NCBI RefSeq assembly: GCF_000761155.1
Contig: NZ_CP009533.1
Location: 1,488,001-1,552,000 of the forward strand
DNA length: 64,000 bases
From: Pseudomonas rhizosphaerae
GTDB taxonomy: Bacteria; Pseudomonadota; Gammaproteobacteria; Pseudomonadales; Pseudomonadaceae
Direction: 5' to 3'
Made by a program: the position numbers and the translations under genes. Positions within the stretch are counted from its first letter, which is position 1. Every line of letters starts with the position of its first letter. Under the pieces are notes generated by a model that saw only the letters and a list, made by a program, of their open reading frames with translations, was not told the origin of the DNA and ran no database searches. This document shows, in pieces, positions 48,881-57,090 of this stretch.

Positions 48881-49249
48881 TCAGGACAACCAGGACTCGA
48901 CTGTGTCCGAGCCGTGCTCTGCCTTCCATTCTTTTAGGGTCTTGTGATTGCCGCCCTTGGTTTCGACCACCTCGCCATTATGCGGATTTTTATAGACCTT
49001 CAATGCACGAGCTTTCCGGCTCGCCTTGACCGGGGCAGGCGCAGTACGGGTAGATTTGGAGTCATTCTGGGGATCCAGGATCGCAATGATGTCCCGTAGG
49101 CTTTTGTTATATTCACCCAGCAAAGCGCGCAATTTGCTCTCAAATTCGATTTCTTGCTCAAGCCCCTTGTCGCCTTTCATGGCTTCCAGTGCAGCGAGTT
49201 GTTCGGCAAGATGACGTTCGAGACGGCGGAATTCAGCGAGTTTAGACAT
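48881..49249 (-). CDS. MvaT/MvaU-family H-NS-like xenogeneic silencer
   Basis: A 122-residue nucleoid protein. The N-terminal coiled-coil oligomerisation part (about 1-60) has MSKLAEFRRLERHLAEQLAA and IEFESKLRALLGEYNKSLRD, followed by IIAILDPQ, then a linker and a DNA-binding C-terminus (about 85-122) with YKNPHNGEVVETKGGNHKTL and KEWKAEHGSDTVESWL. All are family hallmarks of MvaT/TurB. Core genomes carry MvaT elsewhere, so this copy in an AT-richer island is probably accessory; it would coat and silence AT-rich DNA and may interact with core MvaT. CAGGA precedes the ATG. Confidence 0.9.
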   Translation of the reverse strand: MSKLAEFRRLERHLAEQLAALEAMKGDKGLEQEIEFESKLRALLGEYNKSLRDIIAILDPQNDSKSTRTAPAPVKASRKARALKVYKNPHNGEVVETKGGNHKTLKEWKAEHGSDTVESWLS

Positions 49250-49486
49250 TCGTATTTCCTGAGATGATTAAGAGTAAATAGATTATGGCTCACTACGGCA
49301 AGATCTGCACGGTAGTAATCAAATTTACGTTGTGCCGATAGTACGGATCGCCTCAATCGGCATGTTGAGCCTGGTGGTTCAGTTGACGAGAGGTTTAGCC
49401 AATCTGCTGCGCCATTCTCGATCAAGCAATTCGCGACCTTTTATCCGAATGACCTAATTCGCCGTTTTAGCATCAGTTAAGCTGAT

Positions 49487-49723
49487 TCAGGCAACGGAGG
49501 GCTCTGCGCTGCGCCATTTCATTTCCGATATTCCAAGGCGCTCGGCCTCAGGCCTCGATGTCTTTCTAGTTTTGTCGCGAGAACTCTTCGGGATGTACCC
49601 AAAACCGGCATCGCAGCTTGCCCAGTGCCATGCGGCAACGGTATCCATCTTATCGGCGCGAACCACGAAGCTCCTGGGCTGGCCATGGATGATGTAGTCG
49701 ATGATGTATAGATGGTTTTTCAT
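49487..49723 (-). CDS. Small protein, DUF6555-like
   Basis: A 78-residue protein starting MKNHLYIIDYIIHGQPRSFV with AWHWASCDAGFGYIPK (about 30-45). I associate this pattern with the DUF6555 group of Pseudomonas; uncertain. GGGG precedes the ATG at 49723 at a workable distance. No membrane segment. Function unknown. Confidence 0.68.
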   Translation of the reverse strand: MKNHLYIIDYIIHGQPRSFVVRADKMDTVAAWHWASCDAGFGYIPKSSRDKTRKTSRPEAERLGISEMKWRSAEPSVA

Positions 49724-49899
49724 CTGTAGGCCCCTTGAAAAAACGTGACTAGGCATACTGATTTTCGCCGCATCAAAAGATTCCCTTTGCACCGATACAT
49801 TCGCCCAGGCACGTCACTGCAGAAATCATTCTGAACTTGCCTTTGCCGAGTCGCTCACTGTGAAATACACACGAGTCTCATCTGCAGAGGGGAGTAGGA

Positions 49900-50124
49900 A
49901 TGGAGAACTACCACATCACCACCACCACCGATGGCTGGGAGCTGAAAAAACAGGGTGCTACTCGAGCGTCGAAGACGGCTAAAACGAAGGCAGAGATCGT
50001 CAAATTAGCTACTGATTTTCTTGCTGGAAAGACCGCTTCGCTGAAGATCCATAAAGAAGATGGCACCATCCAAGAGGAGCGCACGTATCCTCGTAGCGCC
50101 GACCCTAAAAAGTCCAAAGGCTAA
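49900..50124 (+). CDS. DUF2188-domain protein
   Basis: A 74-residue protein with the DUF2188 pattern: a strand-turn DGWELKKQGATRASKTAKTK (about 11-30), a helix with EIVKLATDF and a strand ASLKIHKEDGTIQEERTYPR (about 46-65). Members are small, found near stress genes, function unknown. GGAG-type ribosome sequence precedes the ATG. The next gene follows 16 bases later. Confidence 0.78.
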   Translation: MENYHITTTTDGWELKKQGATRASKTAKTKAEIVKLATDFLAGKTASLKIHKEDGTIQEERTYPRSADPKKSKG

Positions 50125-50140
50125 TACCGTGGAGCGATTC

Positions 50141-50653
50141 ATGGACGATTATCAAAGTGAGCTGGTTAGGATCACTGAATACATCAGGCAGAACTCGTTG
50201 CTGCTGTCCACGGCAGAGTCCTGTACAGCTGGCCAAATGATATCCTTAGTGGCCTCCGTGCCCGGCGCTGGTCAGCTTCTGGAGAGCGGGTACGTCGTTT
50301 ATTCTCCTGAAGCCAAACAGCGGATCCTGCACGTCGAAGCCGACACGATCAATCAATACGGCCTCACGAGCGAGCAGGTTGCGGGCGAAATGGCATACGG
50401 TGCGCTAAAGGGTGGGCCCGCTACCGTGGCGATAGCCACTACTGGGGTTGCTGGCCCCGATGCTATAGAGGGGATTGCGCCGGGGACAATATGCTTTGCA
50501 TGGTTGTTCGCGGTGAAAGATCGCTATGCTAGTTTTACTGGTACTCGTCATTTTGAAGGTGATCGACTCGAGGTGCAGATCGCCGCTTCACTGTACGCCT
50601 TGGAACAGTTGCAGCCGCTCCATTCTAAAGCGCTAAGAGGCGAGGGGCTGTGA
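50141..50653 (+). CDS. CinA-family amidohydrolase domain (PncC-like)
   Basis: A 170-residue stand-alone CinA C-terminal domain. Motifs: STAESCTAGQMI (about 24-35), SGYVVYSPEAKQRIL (about 52-66), QYGLTSEQVAGEMAYGAL (about 77-94), VAIATTGVAGPD (about 101-112), PGTICFAW. The family hydrolyses nicotinamide mononucleotide to nicotinate mononucleotide in pyridine-nucleotide salvage; core Pseudomonas genomes have another copy next to recA, so this is probably an accessory paralogue. GGAG lies 6 bases before the ATG. Likely co-transcribed with the DUF2188 gene. Confidence 0.85.
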   Translation: MDDYQSELVRITEYIRQNSLLLSTAESCTAGQMISLVASVPGAGQLLESGYVVYSPEAKQRILHVEADTINQYGLTSEQVAGEMAYGALKGGPATVAIATTGVAGPDAIEGIAPGTICFAWLFAVKDRYASFTGTRHFEGDRLEVQIAASLYALEQLQPLHSKALRGEGL

Positions 50654-50790
50654 GCCGTAGGGCGAGTTGGACAATTGCCCGTAACGCCCCTATGACTGGG
50701 TATCGCTACCGGCACCTTAATTTACTGACCGGCATCGCGACCGGGTGCTTGGCTAGGCTTTTGGCTTAGCGGGAGTATGCCTCCCGCTTT

Positions 50791-51072
50791 TCAGAAGCTG
50801 ATGAGGTCTGTTTCAATGATCCGCTCGTTGGCATCTAGTAACGTTTTCTCAACGTTCCGGGTCTCCCCAGCCCAGGGCTTCTTAAGCTCCAGCCACATTT
50901 TATGACTTTGCCTATCAGCACAGCTTACCTTTCTGCTGACTTCTGATGACCATGCATGAATCCTTTCAACTCCAAACTCTCCGCCTTCCTTCGTTACCGT
51001 CTGGCGCCCCGTCACGTTCCTGCCGTATCTATCTGCAACCTTCAGTCGATAGATAGGTCGATTTCTTACCAC
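50791..51072 (-). CDS. Possible hypothetical protein on the minus strand
   Basis: An open frame in the 458-base gap between the CinA-like and glycosyltransferase genes. Its product (RLKVADRYGRNVTGRQTVTK, then CADRQSHKMWLELKKPW) reads like natural protein, but the GTG start at 51072 has no ribosome site and a longer version would run antisense into the glycosyltransferase. It may be a fragment. Start and reality are uncertain. Confidence 0.3.
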   Translation of the reverse strand: MVRNRPIYRLKVADRYGRNVTGRQTVTKEGGEFGVERIHAWSSEVSRKVSCADRQSHKMWLELKKPWAGETRNVEKTLLDANERIIETDLISF

Positions 51073-51111
51073 CCCTGTAACCAGAGTTCTGACGGCAGCC
51101 GAGGGCGTCTC

Positions 51112-51783
51112 ATGATTGGAATCATTGTCCCTGCACATAACGAAGAAGCGACCATAGGCCATTGCATCGAATCCTTGCTCGCAGCTGCAGCCCATCCGAG
51201 GTTGCAGGGTGAAGATGTTCAGATATTCATCGTAATGGATGCTTGTACAGATGCTACTGGAGACGTGGTAGCTGCTTATCCAGTACAAAGCATCGAGGTG
51301 GACTATCAGAATGTGGGCCGCTCAAGGGCAGCCGGGGCTGACCTGCAGATTCAGCAGGGTGCCCGATGGCTAGCGTTTACCGATGCAGACACGGCAGTGC
51401 CCGTCTCATGGCTGGCGGATCAGCTACGATTTCAAACCGACGCGGTCTGTGGGACGGTAAAGGTGGATGATTGGTCGCTCCATTCAGATGCTGTGCGCGA
51501 GCGCTATGATTCGCTCTATACGCCTATCGAAGGCCATCAGCACATTCATGGTGCAAACTTAGGCGTTGATGCGCGAGCCTATAAAAGCGTTGGGGGATTC
51601 AAACCCCTGAAGGCGCACGAAGATGTGCACCTGATCAACGACTTGAAAAATGCTGGGGCCTCTATTACCTGGACGACAGTGAATTGTGTGACCACGAGCG
51701 CACGGTTGGATTGCCGGTGCCGAGAGGGGTTCGGTGATTATCTTCGGTCGTTAGCACATAACAGCGTCCAAGCGATCGCTTGA
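51112..51783 (+). CDS. Glycosyltransferase family 2
   Basis: A 223-residue GT-A-fold transferase. It starts MIGIIVPAHNEEATIGHCIE (nucleotide-sugar loop), has FIVMDACTDATGDV (about 42-55) and the metal-binding FTDADTAVP (about 89-97, DxD). Short and without membrane helices, so a soluble or peripheral enzyme; donor and acceptor unknown. GAGGG lies 6 bases before the ATG at 51112. Comparable glycosyltransferases occur in RpoS-dependent stress clusters of Pseudomonas with Mn-catalase, as here with the gene at 52550. Confidence 0.83.
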   Translation: MIGIIVPAHNEEATIGHCIESLLAAAAHPRLQGEDVQIFIVMDACTDATGDVVAAYPVQSIEVDYQNVGRSRAAGADLQIQQGARWLAFTDADTAVPVSWLADQLRFQTDAVCGTVKVDDWSLHSDAVRERYDSLYTPIEGHQHIHGANLGVDARAYKSVGGFKPLKAHEDVHLINDLKNAGASITWTTVNCVTTSARLDCRCREGFGDYLRSLAHNSVQAIA

Positions 51784-52471
51784 TGGTTAAGCGGTAAGGC
51801 TTCAAAATCTGGGCCTGAACTGCTGGGTTTAGCGCTAGGCAGGCCCCAAGCTGCCGTCCTCGAGTTTATAGGGATATTCAACGATGTGAGGTGCATTGCG
51901 AGTTTGGTTTTCGCTGTCCTCAAAGCGTGGTGACAGGGCTTTATTAATAACGCCTCCTATCCCTCGCTCCTGAGCCTATCGAGTGAGACGCCTGAACCCC
52001 TATGGTTGGGTGGCGAGTACGCTATCGTTACGTTCTAACGGTATCCGCTGTTGCTACTCCCAAGTAGCGCACTCCTCTGAATCGGCTTCGTATCAGGGAC
52101 AGCCCAAAGCCTCTGCACGGTACCCTTTTGACGTAGATTGTTCCATATAGCCCCCTTCCATGAGCTACCGGCCAAACGCGTAGGAATGAGCGGGCTATCT
52201 TCAAACCATCTGCCTAAACAGAACTCCAGATAAATGGTTCCCTACTCGGACAGACCACCTTCATCCGAGAATTGCTATTCAACTCAGCAATTCGAGCGTG
52301 CTGTATAGCGGTTGAATGTCCCCATAGGTTCAGAAGGCATGATAGCCATCGATAGATAGCTCTGATCGTCCTTATTGGGAAAATCATTGAAACTTTCGCC
52401 ATCCTACCTTTTGTCAGGTCAAGCAAAATTGTATGGATCAAGTCCGTTTTGCTATGGCTCTCAGGCCATGA
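51784..52471. other. Gene-free stretch upstream of the manganese catalase
   Basis: Nearly 690 bases without a supported gene. Short open frames on both strands have neither ribosome sites nor recognisable products. The catalase promoter should lie in the last part, but no clear -10/-35 was found. Confidence 0.4.
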
Positions 52472-52517
52472 AGGCGCTGCTGCATTTCCTCCCGCTCCAT
52501 TGAGCGAAGCAGCGCCT
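52472..52517 (+). promoter_or_regulatory. Long-stem hairpin in the katN leader
   Basis: AGGCGCTGCT (52472-52481) and AGCAGCGCCT (52508-52517) are perfect 10-bp inverted arms with a 26-base loop, ending 32 bases before the katN ATG. The distance suggests an mRNA leader structure or a processing site; there is no T-run, so it is not a standard terminator. Confidence 0.6.
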
Positions 52518-52549
52518 AATCATCTAGAAAAACGCCTGAGGAAATGACT

Positions 52550-53431
52550 ATGTTTTTACACAATAAGCGTCTTCAGTACACCGTTCGTGTCGCTCAGCCC
52601 AATCCTGGCCTGGCCAACCTGTTGCTTGAACAATTTGGTGGTGCCCAAGGTGAGTTGGCGGCGGCAGCACGATATTTTACCCAAGCGCTGGCCGAAGATG
52701 ATCCAGGTCGCAAAGACTTGCTCATGGACATCGCTACTGAGGAGCTGAGCCATCTCGAGATCGTCGGCTCTATCATTGTGATGCTTAACAAGGGTGCCAA
52801 AGGCCAGCTCGCTGAAGGGGTGGAAGAAGAAGGTGAGCTGTACCGTTCTCTGAACGGCGCTGGCAACGACTCCCACATCACAAGCCTGCTGCACGGTGCC
52901 GGAGCACCGCTGGTTAACTCGGCAGGGGTGCCTTGGACTGCTGCCTACATTGATACCATCGGGGAGCCAACCGCAGACTTCCGCTCGAACATCGCAGCTG
53001 AAGCCCGTGCAAAGATTGTCTACGAGCGCTTGATGAATGTGACTGACGACCCAGGGGTGAAGGAAGCTCTTGGCTTTTTGATGACCCGTGAGATTGCTCA
53101 CCAATTGTCATTCGAGAAAGCGCTGCACTCTATCCAGCCGAATTTCCCACAGGGCAAGCTTCCAGGGATGCCTGAGTTCACCAACAAATACTTCAATATG
53201 TCTGGAGAGCCAAACGTCCGTGGCCCATGGAATCAAGGGGATGAATGGGAGTACGTTGAAAGCCCTGAGCCGGCCGTGGACGGCGGGGATGGTCTGGCGT
53301 CAGTGACTCTGTCGTCTGCTGACTTCGACGTACTCGAAGCTATGAAGACTCGTACCATGTCAGATCCGTCAAGCAACCCCATTACTGGCGCAGACCTCGG
53401 CTCGGGTCTTGCGCAAGACAAAGACGCTTAA
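52550..53431 (+). CDS. katN: Manganese (non-heme) catalase, KatN type
   Basis: A 293-residue dimanganese catalase. Ligand motifs: GELAAAARY (Glu about 35), ATEELSHLEIV (Glu about 65 and His about 68), EARAKIVYERLM (Glu about 150) and TREIAHQLSFEKAL (His about 183). It splits hydrogen peroxide without heme and works in the cytoplasm. The N-terminus MFLHNKRLQYTVRV is standard; AGGA lies 7 bases before ATG 52550, so this start is preferred to the ATG at 52544. In P. aeruginosa the homologue belongs to an RpoS-dependent stress cluster. Confidence 0.9.
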   Translation: MFLHNKRLQYTVRVAQPNPGLANLLLEQFGGAQGELAAAARYFTQALAEDDPGRKDLLMDIATEELSHLEIVGSIIVMLNKGAKGQLAEGVEEEGELYRSLNGAGNDSHITSLLHGAGAPLVNSAGVPWTAAYIDTIGEPTADFRSNIAAEARAKIVYERLMNVTDDPGVKEALGFLMTREIAHQLSFEKALHSIQPNFPQGKLPGMPEFTNKYFNMSGEPNVRGPWNQGDEWEYVESPEPAVDGGDGLASVTLSSADFDVLEAMKTRTMSDPSSNPITGADLGSGLAQDKDA

Positions 53432-53798
53432 CTGATAGGCTCGCGTGCTTTCACAAGTGCGCGGGCTATCTGAAATCACAGCCAAAAAGAATGATGTTTC
53501 AAAGCTCATGTTTTCCCTGCAGATTGATAAACCTAAGTTTTTCACCTCAGAAGCGGCATTGAGCTAGAGGCCCAGCGGGTCTGAGAGCCCGGCAGGTACC
53601 AACGAGCAGTCCATATTTTCGCAGTACAGCACGTAGAAAAATATAAATCGTACATTTGCAGGATACGGCGCGGCGGATGCAGAAGCAGTATGGCGCGACA
53701 CATCTCGACTCAGATTCACGTCTACGCTGTATGAAGATACGCTAACCTTCTGTCGTAACGGTGGACAAAACAAAAATTAGGACTTTGTGAGGTGAGCA
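53432..53798. other. Gene-free stretch downstream of the catalase
   Basis: A wobble-paired hairpin at 53440-53469 (GCTCGCGTGCTT facing AAGTGCGCGGGC) may end katN transcription, though without a T-run. Nothing else is supported. Confidence 0.4.
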
Positions 53799-54059
53799 AT
53801 GCTTTCCCATCTTGAGCTACGCCATCTGCTCGAATCCGCATTCCTTCCCACTGAATGCAAATGCACTGTCAGCTCAGACAGGACTATCAGTATCCAACTG
53901 ATCAATCCCAAAACACGTAAAGTCGAGGTCAGCAGAAGCGGGGTTCCCATCGGCAGCCTAACTTCGAGCAGAGCGATAGCCAATCTCGTTGCAGAGCTCA
54001 AACAAGAGCTGCGCATTTGGCCAATCGCTCATCAGGATCGAAGGCAAAACAGACGATGA
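53799..54059 (+). CDS. DUF1652 family protein
   Basis: An 86-residue protein with the DUF1652 pattern: MLSHLELRHLLESAFLPTEC then KCTVSSDRTISIQL, and the closing SSRAIANLVAELKQEL. A small Pseudomonas family with no known function. GAGGT precedes the ATG. Confidence 0.82.
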   Translation: MLSHLELRHLLESAFLPTECKCTVSSDRTISIQLINPKTRKVEVSRSGVPIGSLTSSRAIANLVAELKQELRIWPIAHQDRRQNRR

Positions 54060-54404
54060 TGAGCGCGTCGTTGGATCAAATCACGATAGAGCAACTGTCT
54101 TCACTGCAAACGAAGCGTACTGGGGCACCAGAGGCGTCTGTTGGGCATGTGAGCAGGCGATGCTTAGTAGACTATCCCGAAGCGTTGACTGCGGTTGTCG
54201 ACGGACACGTATCGTCAAGGGTAGCTGCGTCCGTAGATAGCACCCGTAGCAATAAGCCTTCAAGCGGTAGGTGTGATATGACTTCGCCGGACGCACAGGA
54301 AGAGGTTCTAAACATGTTTGCGATGATGCGGGTATTCTGAAAAGCGGGATGATGTGGATTTTAACAGCGCTATAGTTCCCCCGAGCCCGATACTGGAGTA
54401 ACGA
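54060..54404. other. Stretch without an assured gene
   Basis: A plus-strand frame from 54059 to 54340 would encode about 93 residues (MMSASLDQITIEQLSSLQTK at the start). It overlaps the DUF1652 stop by one base but has no other support, so it is left uncalled. Confidence 0.35.
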
Positions 54405-54578
54405 ATGGACTCAATCGAAACCCTAGGCACCACAGAGTTTGCTATTCGAAAAGCAATGCTTCGAATCGATGCTATCAGCTCTGTAAAATCTACGGAGGAA
54501 GCCGTTTTCCGTCTTGGCGCTGCCACCGCGTACATCACAGCGTGTGCCGGGTTGAAGGCAATACCGGAAAAGGTCTAG
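54405..54578 (+). CDS. Small protein of 57 residues, function unknown
   Basis: ATG 54405 with GGAG 7 bases upstream, TAG at 54576. The product (MDSIETLGTTEFAIRKAMLR, then IDAISSVKSTEEAVFRLGAA) is two amphipathic helices with no charge bias or signal. Good ribosome site and natural composition support a gene. Located between the DUF1652 gene and the first LysR regulator. Confidence 0.6.
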   Translation: MDSIETLGTTEFAIRKAMLRIDAISSVKSTEEAVFRLGAATAYITACAGLKAIPEKV

Positions 54579-54845
54579 GCCAACCTGTTGGACGATGCGG
54601 ACGCCGCGTACGACTCACATCCCTCCGCTGGAGGCACATCGGAAAGGTTTTCGGTGTAAGGGACTCAGACCGCAGGCTATGCAGCGAACCACTGATGCAT
54701 TGGTCATGCTGCCTGCTACAACAGCCCGGCCGCTCGGTGAGGACAGTGGCGACACCGCGAATGTCCTATGTGCCAGATGCACAATGGCTGACAATGTTGT
54801 AGCTTGCACTGATCCACACAAAAATAACTAGACGTGAAATGCCTT

Positions 54846-55769
54846 ATGAAACTCCAACCGATGCCGCCGCTAAACAGTCTGGTTGCGTTCGAAGCTGCAG
54901 CAAGACATTTGAGCTTCACCCTAGCCGCTCGTGAACTGAACGTCACCCAAGGTGCTATCAGCCGCCAGATTCGACTGCTCGAAGATTACCTAGGCAAACC
55001 CCTTTTCAGCCGCACTACGCGAGAAATCGTCTTGACGACCGTGGGCAAGCAATACTGCGACGTTGTGCGTGAATCGCTTCAACAAGTCGCTCATGCCACG
55101 TCCGGTATCCGCCATTGGCAAGGATCGCAGCGTGTGACAGTTGTCACCAGTACTGCCATGGCGTCGCTTTGGCTCCTGCCCAGGGTATCGGTGTTCAAGA
55201 ACCTGAACGATGAGGTAGACCTGCGCATCATCGCCACCGACAACATGGGCGATTTTTCCAAGCTGGACTGTGATCTGGCGCTGTACTACTGCCGTTCCCA
55301 ACCGACAAACGCCAGGGTAACGCCTCTGTTCGTCGAGGAGATATTCCCAGTCTGCAGTCCAGCTTATTTGGCACGTAATCCACAGCTATCCGATCCACAG
55401 CATCTGGGCGAGGCGACATGGCTGTGGTTAGAAGATCCGCAAAGCGACTGGGTTGGTTGGGCGGAATGGTTTCTTCGCAATGGATTGCCGCCTACCGAGC
55501 CCCGTAATCGCATCGATATCAACAGTTATTCGATGCTCATTCAGTCGGCGCTAGCGGGACAAGGCGTGGCGCTAGCATGGTCGAACCTGGTGGACAGCCA
55601 CCTGCTTAACGGTGCTTTAGTTAGGCCGGTCGAAACAGTGCTTCGTACCGACGCCCGGTTTTGTCTGTTGGAGCCCAGCGGGCGCTCGGCCAATCGCCAA
55701 AGCGTTAATCGCTTCCGTGAGTGGCTGCTTACCCAAGTGAGTTACGTTCAGGTTGCTGATGTAGGTTGA
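54846..55769 (+). CDS. LysR-family transcriptional regulator (GcvA-like), copy 1
   Basis: A 307-residue LysR regulator. The DNA-binding helix-turn-helix (about 6-65) reads MPPLNSLVAFEAAARHLSFT and ELNVTQGAISRQIRLLEDYL; the effector domain follows, with the GcvA-type FPVCSPAYLARNP stretch. It is closely related to the regulator at 57091 across both domains. No adjacent target gene remains on either side, so its operon may be lost. The start is uncertain (GTG 54834, ATG 54846 or ATG 54861). Confidence 0.85.
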   Translation: MKLQPMPPLNSLVAFEAAARHLSFTLAARELNVTQGAISRQIRLLEDYLGKPLFSRTTREIVLTTVGKQYCDVVRESLQQVAHATSGIRHWQGSQRVTVVTSTAMASLWLLPRVSVFKNLNDEVDLRIIATDNMGDFSKLDCDLALYYCRSQPTNARVTPLFVEEIFPVCSPAYLARNPQLSDPQHLGEATWLWLEDPQSDWVGWAEWFLRNGLPPTEPRNRIDINSYSMLIQSALAGQGVALAWSNLVDSHLLNGALVRPVETVLRTDARFCLLEPSGRSANRQSVNRFREWLLTQVSYVQVADVG

Positions 55770-56234
55770 GGAGCAACGGCACAGGGCTGGATCACTTGCA
55801 CCGTGCAAAGCCGATCGGCTGACGTGGTGCGTATTGCGTGTGCGGCGAGTGTTTAAGCGCTGGCTCGCAAAGTACTAACAATCGGCTGATCGCCAATGCG
55901 GCGTTTTTGGAGTGCGCCGGATCTCCTGGCAATGTAGCGGATGAGCGATATTAGCAAGGTTGATGATAAGCTGATTCTGAGCGAATACTGTCAGTGGAGC
56001 CCGTTGAGCACGTGTCCTGGCCGCATACAACTGCTGCGCGTTGCCTGTAGCTTTCGCTGCTTTTATTTATTGCCTTGCTGACATTAGTTCGTCAACATGG
56101 CGTTGGCACGCGGTTTTTTTCAGTGATGGGGCGGAGCACCGCCACAGCTTTCCTTTGACTAAAAGGTGTCGACCGTGAGGGGGGCAAGTTAATTTAGACA
56201 CCCATTCAAACTAGGCAGCAATCCAGCACTGATG
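55770..56234. other. Gene-free stretch between the two LysR genes, left part
   Basis: No supported gene. A GGTGTC (56166-56171)/GACACC (56197-56202) inverted pair with AT-rich sequence between could be an insertion-sequence end, but no transposase is present. The remainder of the 55770-57090 gap holds the receiver remnant and AT-rich sequence without a supported gene. Confidence 0.35.
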
Positions 56235-56487
56235 TTAACTGCTATCTGTGGGAGTGTTAAGCAACAAATGCACGCGCAAAGTTAGTTCATTCAGACTAAA
56301 GGGCTTGGTCAGCAATGGATTGTCCTGTCGACCGAGACCAGACACCAATCACCTGCAAATTCGGTGATAAAATAATCAATTCGAGCACCTGGTATTTTTG
56401 CTTCAGCTCCGCAGCCAAGCTGATCCCGTTCATCAACCTTCGTAAGCCAATAGCGGTTAGCAGCAAATCCAGATGTTTCAACTTGTG
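56235..56487 (-). pseudogene. Receiver-domain remnant of a hybrid kinase or response regulator
   Basis: On the minus strand a first frame reads LDLLLTAIGLRRLMNGISLA then AAELKQKYQVLELIILSPN, and a second frame picks up as GLGRQDNPLLTKPFSLNELT and RVHLLLNTPTDSS before TAA. Together these are the second half of a receiver domain (family pattern LLLTDIGLPGGMNG ... LLTKPFSLNELxxRV). The phospho-aspartate position is alanine, the GLPGG loop is degraded, and a frameshift separates the halves, so the gene is dead. The rest of the gene is not recognisable upstream. Confidence 0.75.
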
Positions 56488-57090
56488 CGCATGATTAGGG
56501 TGCTAACGTGAAAATATCTTTTCATCACAGAGTATTTCGCTAGGAACAAGAATCCAAGTCATTCCAGCAATAGTTACTTAAGCGATGAGAAATTTTGAAG
56601 AGTTGCTCGAGAAAGTGATCAAGGCCTGCTAGCCAACCTTTATCCGCAGTTGATGTAGTGCCGCTGTGCTGATCTCGATTTAACGCCATAGCCGTCGCAC
56701 GTAGTGAGTTATAAATCATTAAGTACTTGTCATAATTACTGCTAAATTGTAATTTCATAGTTTTCGGTAACTTGTTGATGCTCATTGCGTGTGAGCTTGT
56801 ATGTCTGCGGGAGAGGAAAACGTTCTGTTGCTCCCTCATCTACGCCATAATCAACCGTCGTCTTTTGATCTTGTTCGCTCTAGGAGCGTAATCCATGAGG
56901 CCCAATCGGCATCTGTGGAGAGTTTTTCTGGTGGCCTGTGAGTTTGATTGTCTTATGTTGAGCATCATTTGGGGCGAATAAATATGGTAAAAACGAAGAT
57001 TTACATGGCTGGAAATTTTAAAGTTCTGGAGTGAGGCCAAGCGATAGGGTACAATGGGCGATCAAAATAATAAACCTCCAAGAGGTTAAA

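Noticed and set aside
54059..54340. Frame of about 93 codons overlapping the DUF1652 stop
   Set aside because: Ser/Arg-rich composition and no independent ribosome site.
56166..56202. GGTGTC/GACACC pair as an insertion-sequence end
   Set aside because: Only a 6-bp match, with no transposase or target duplication found.
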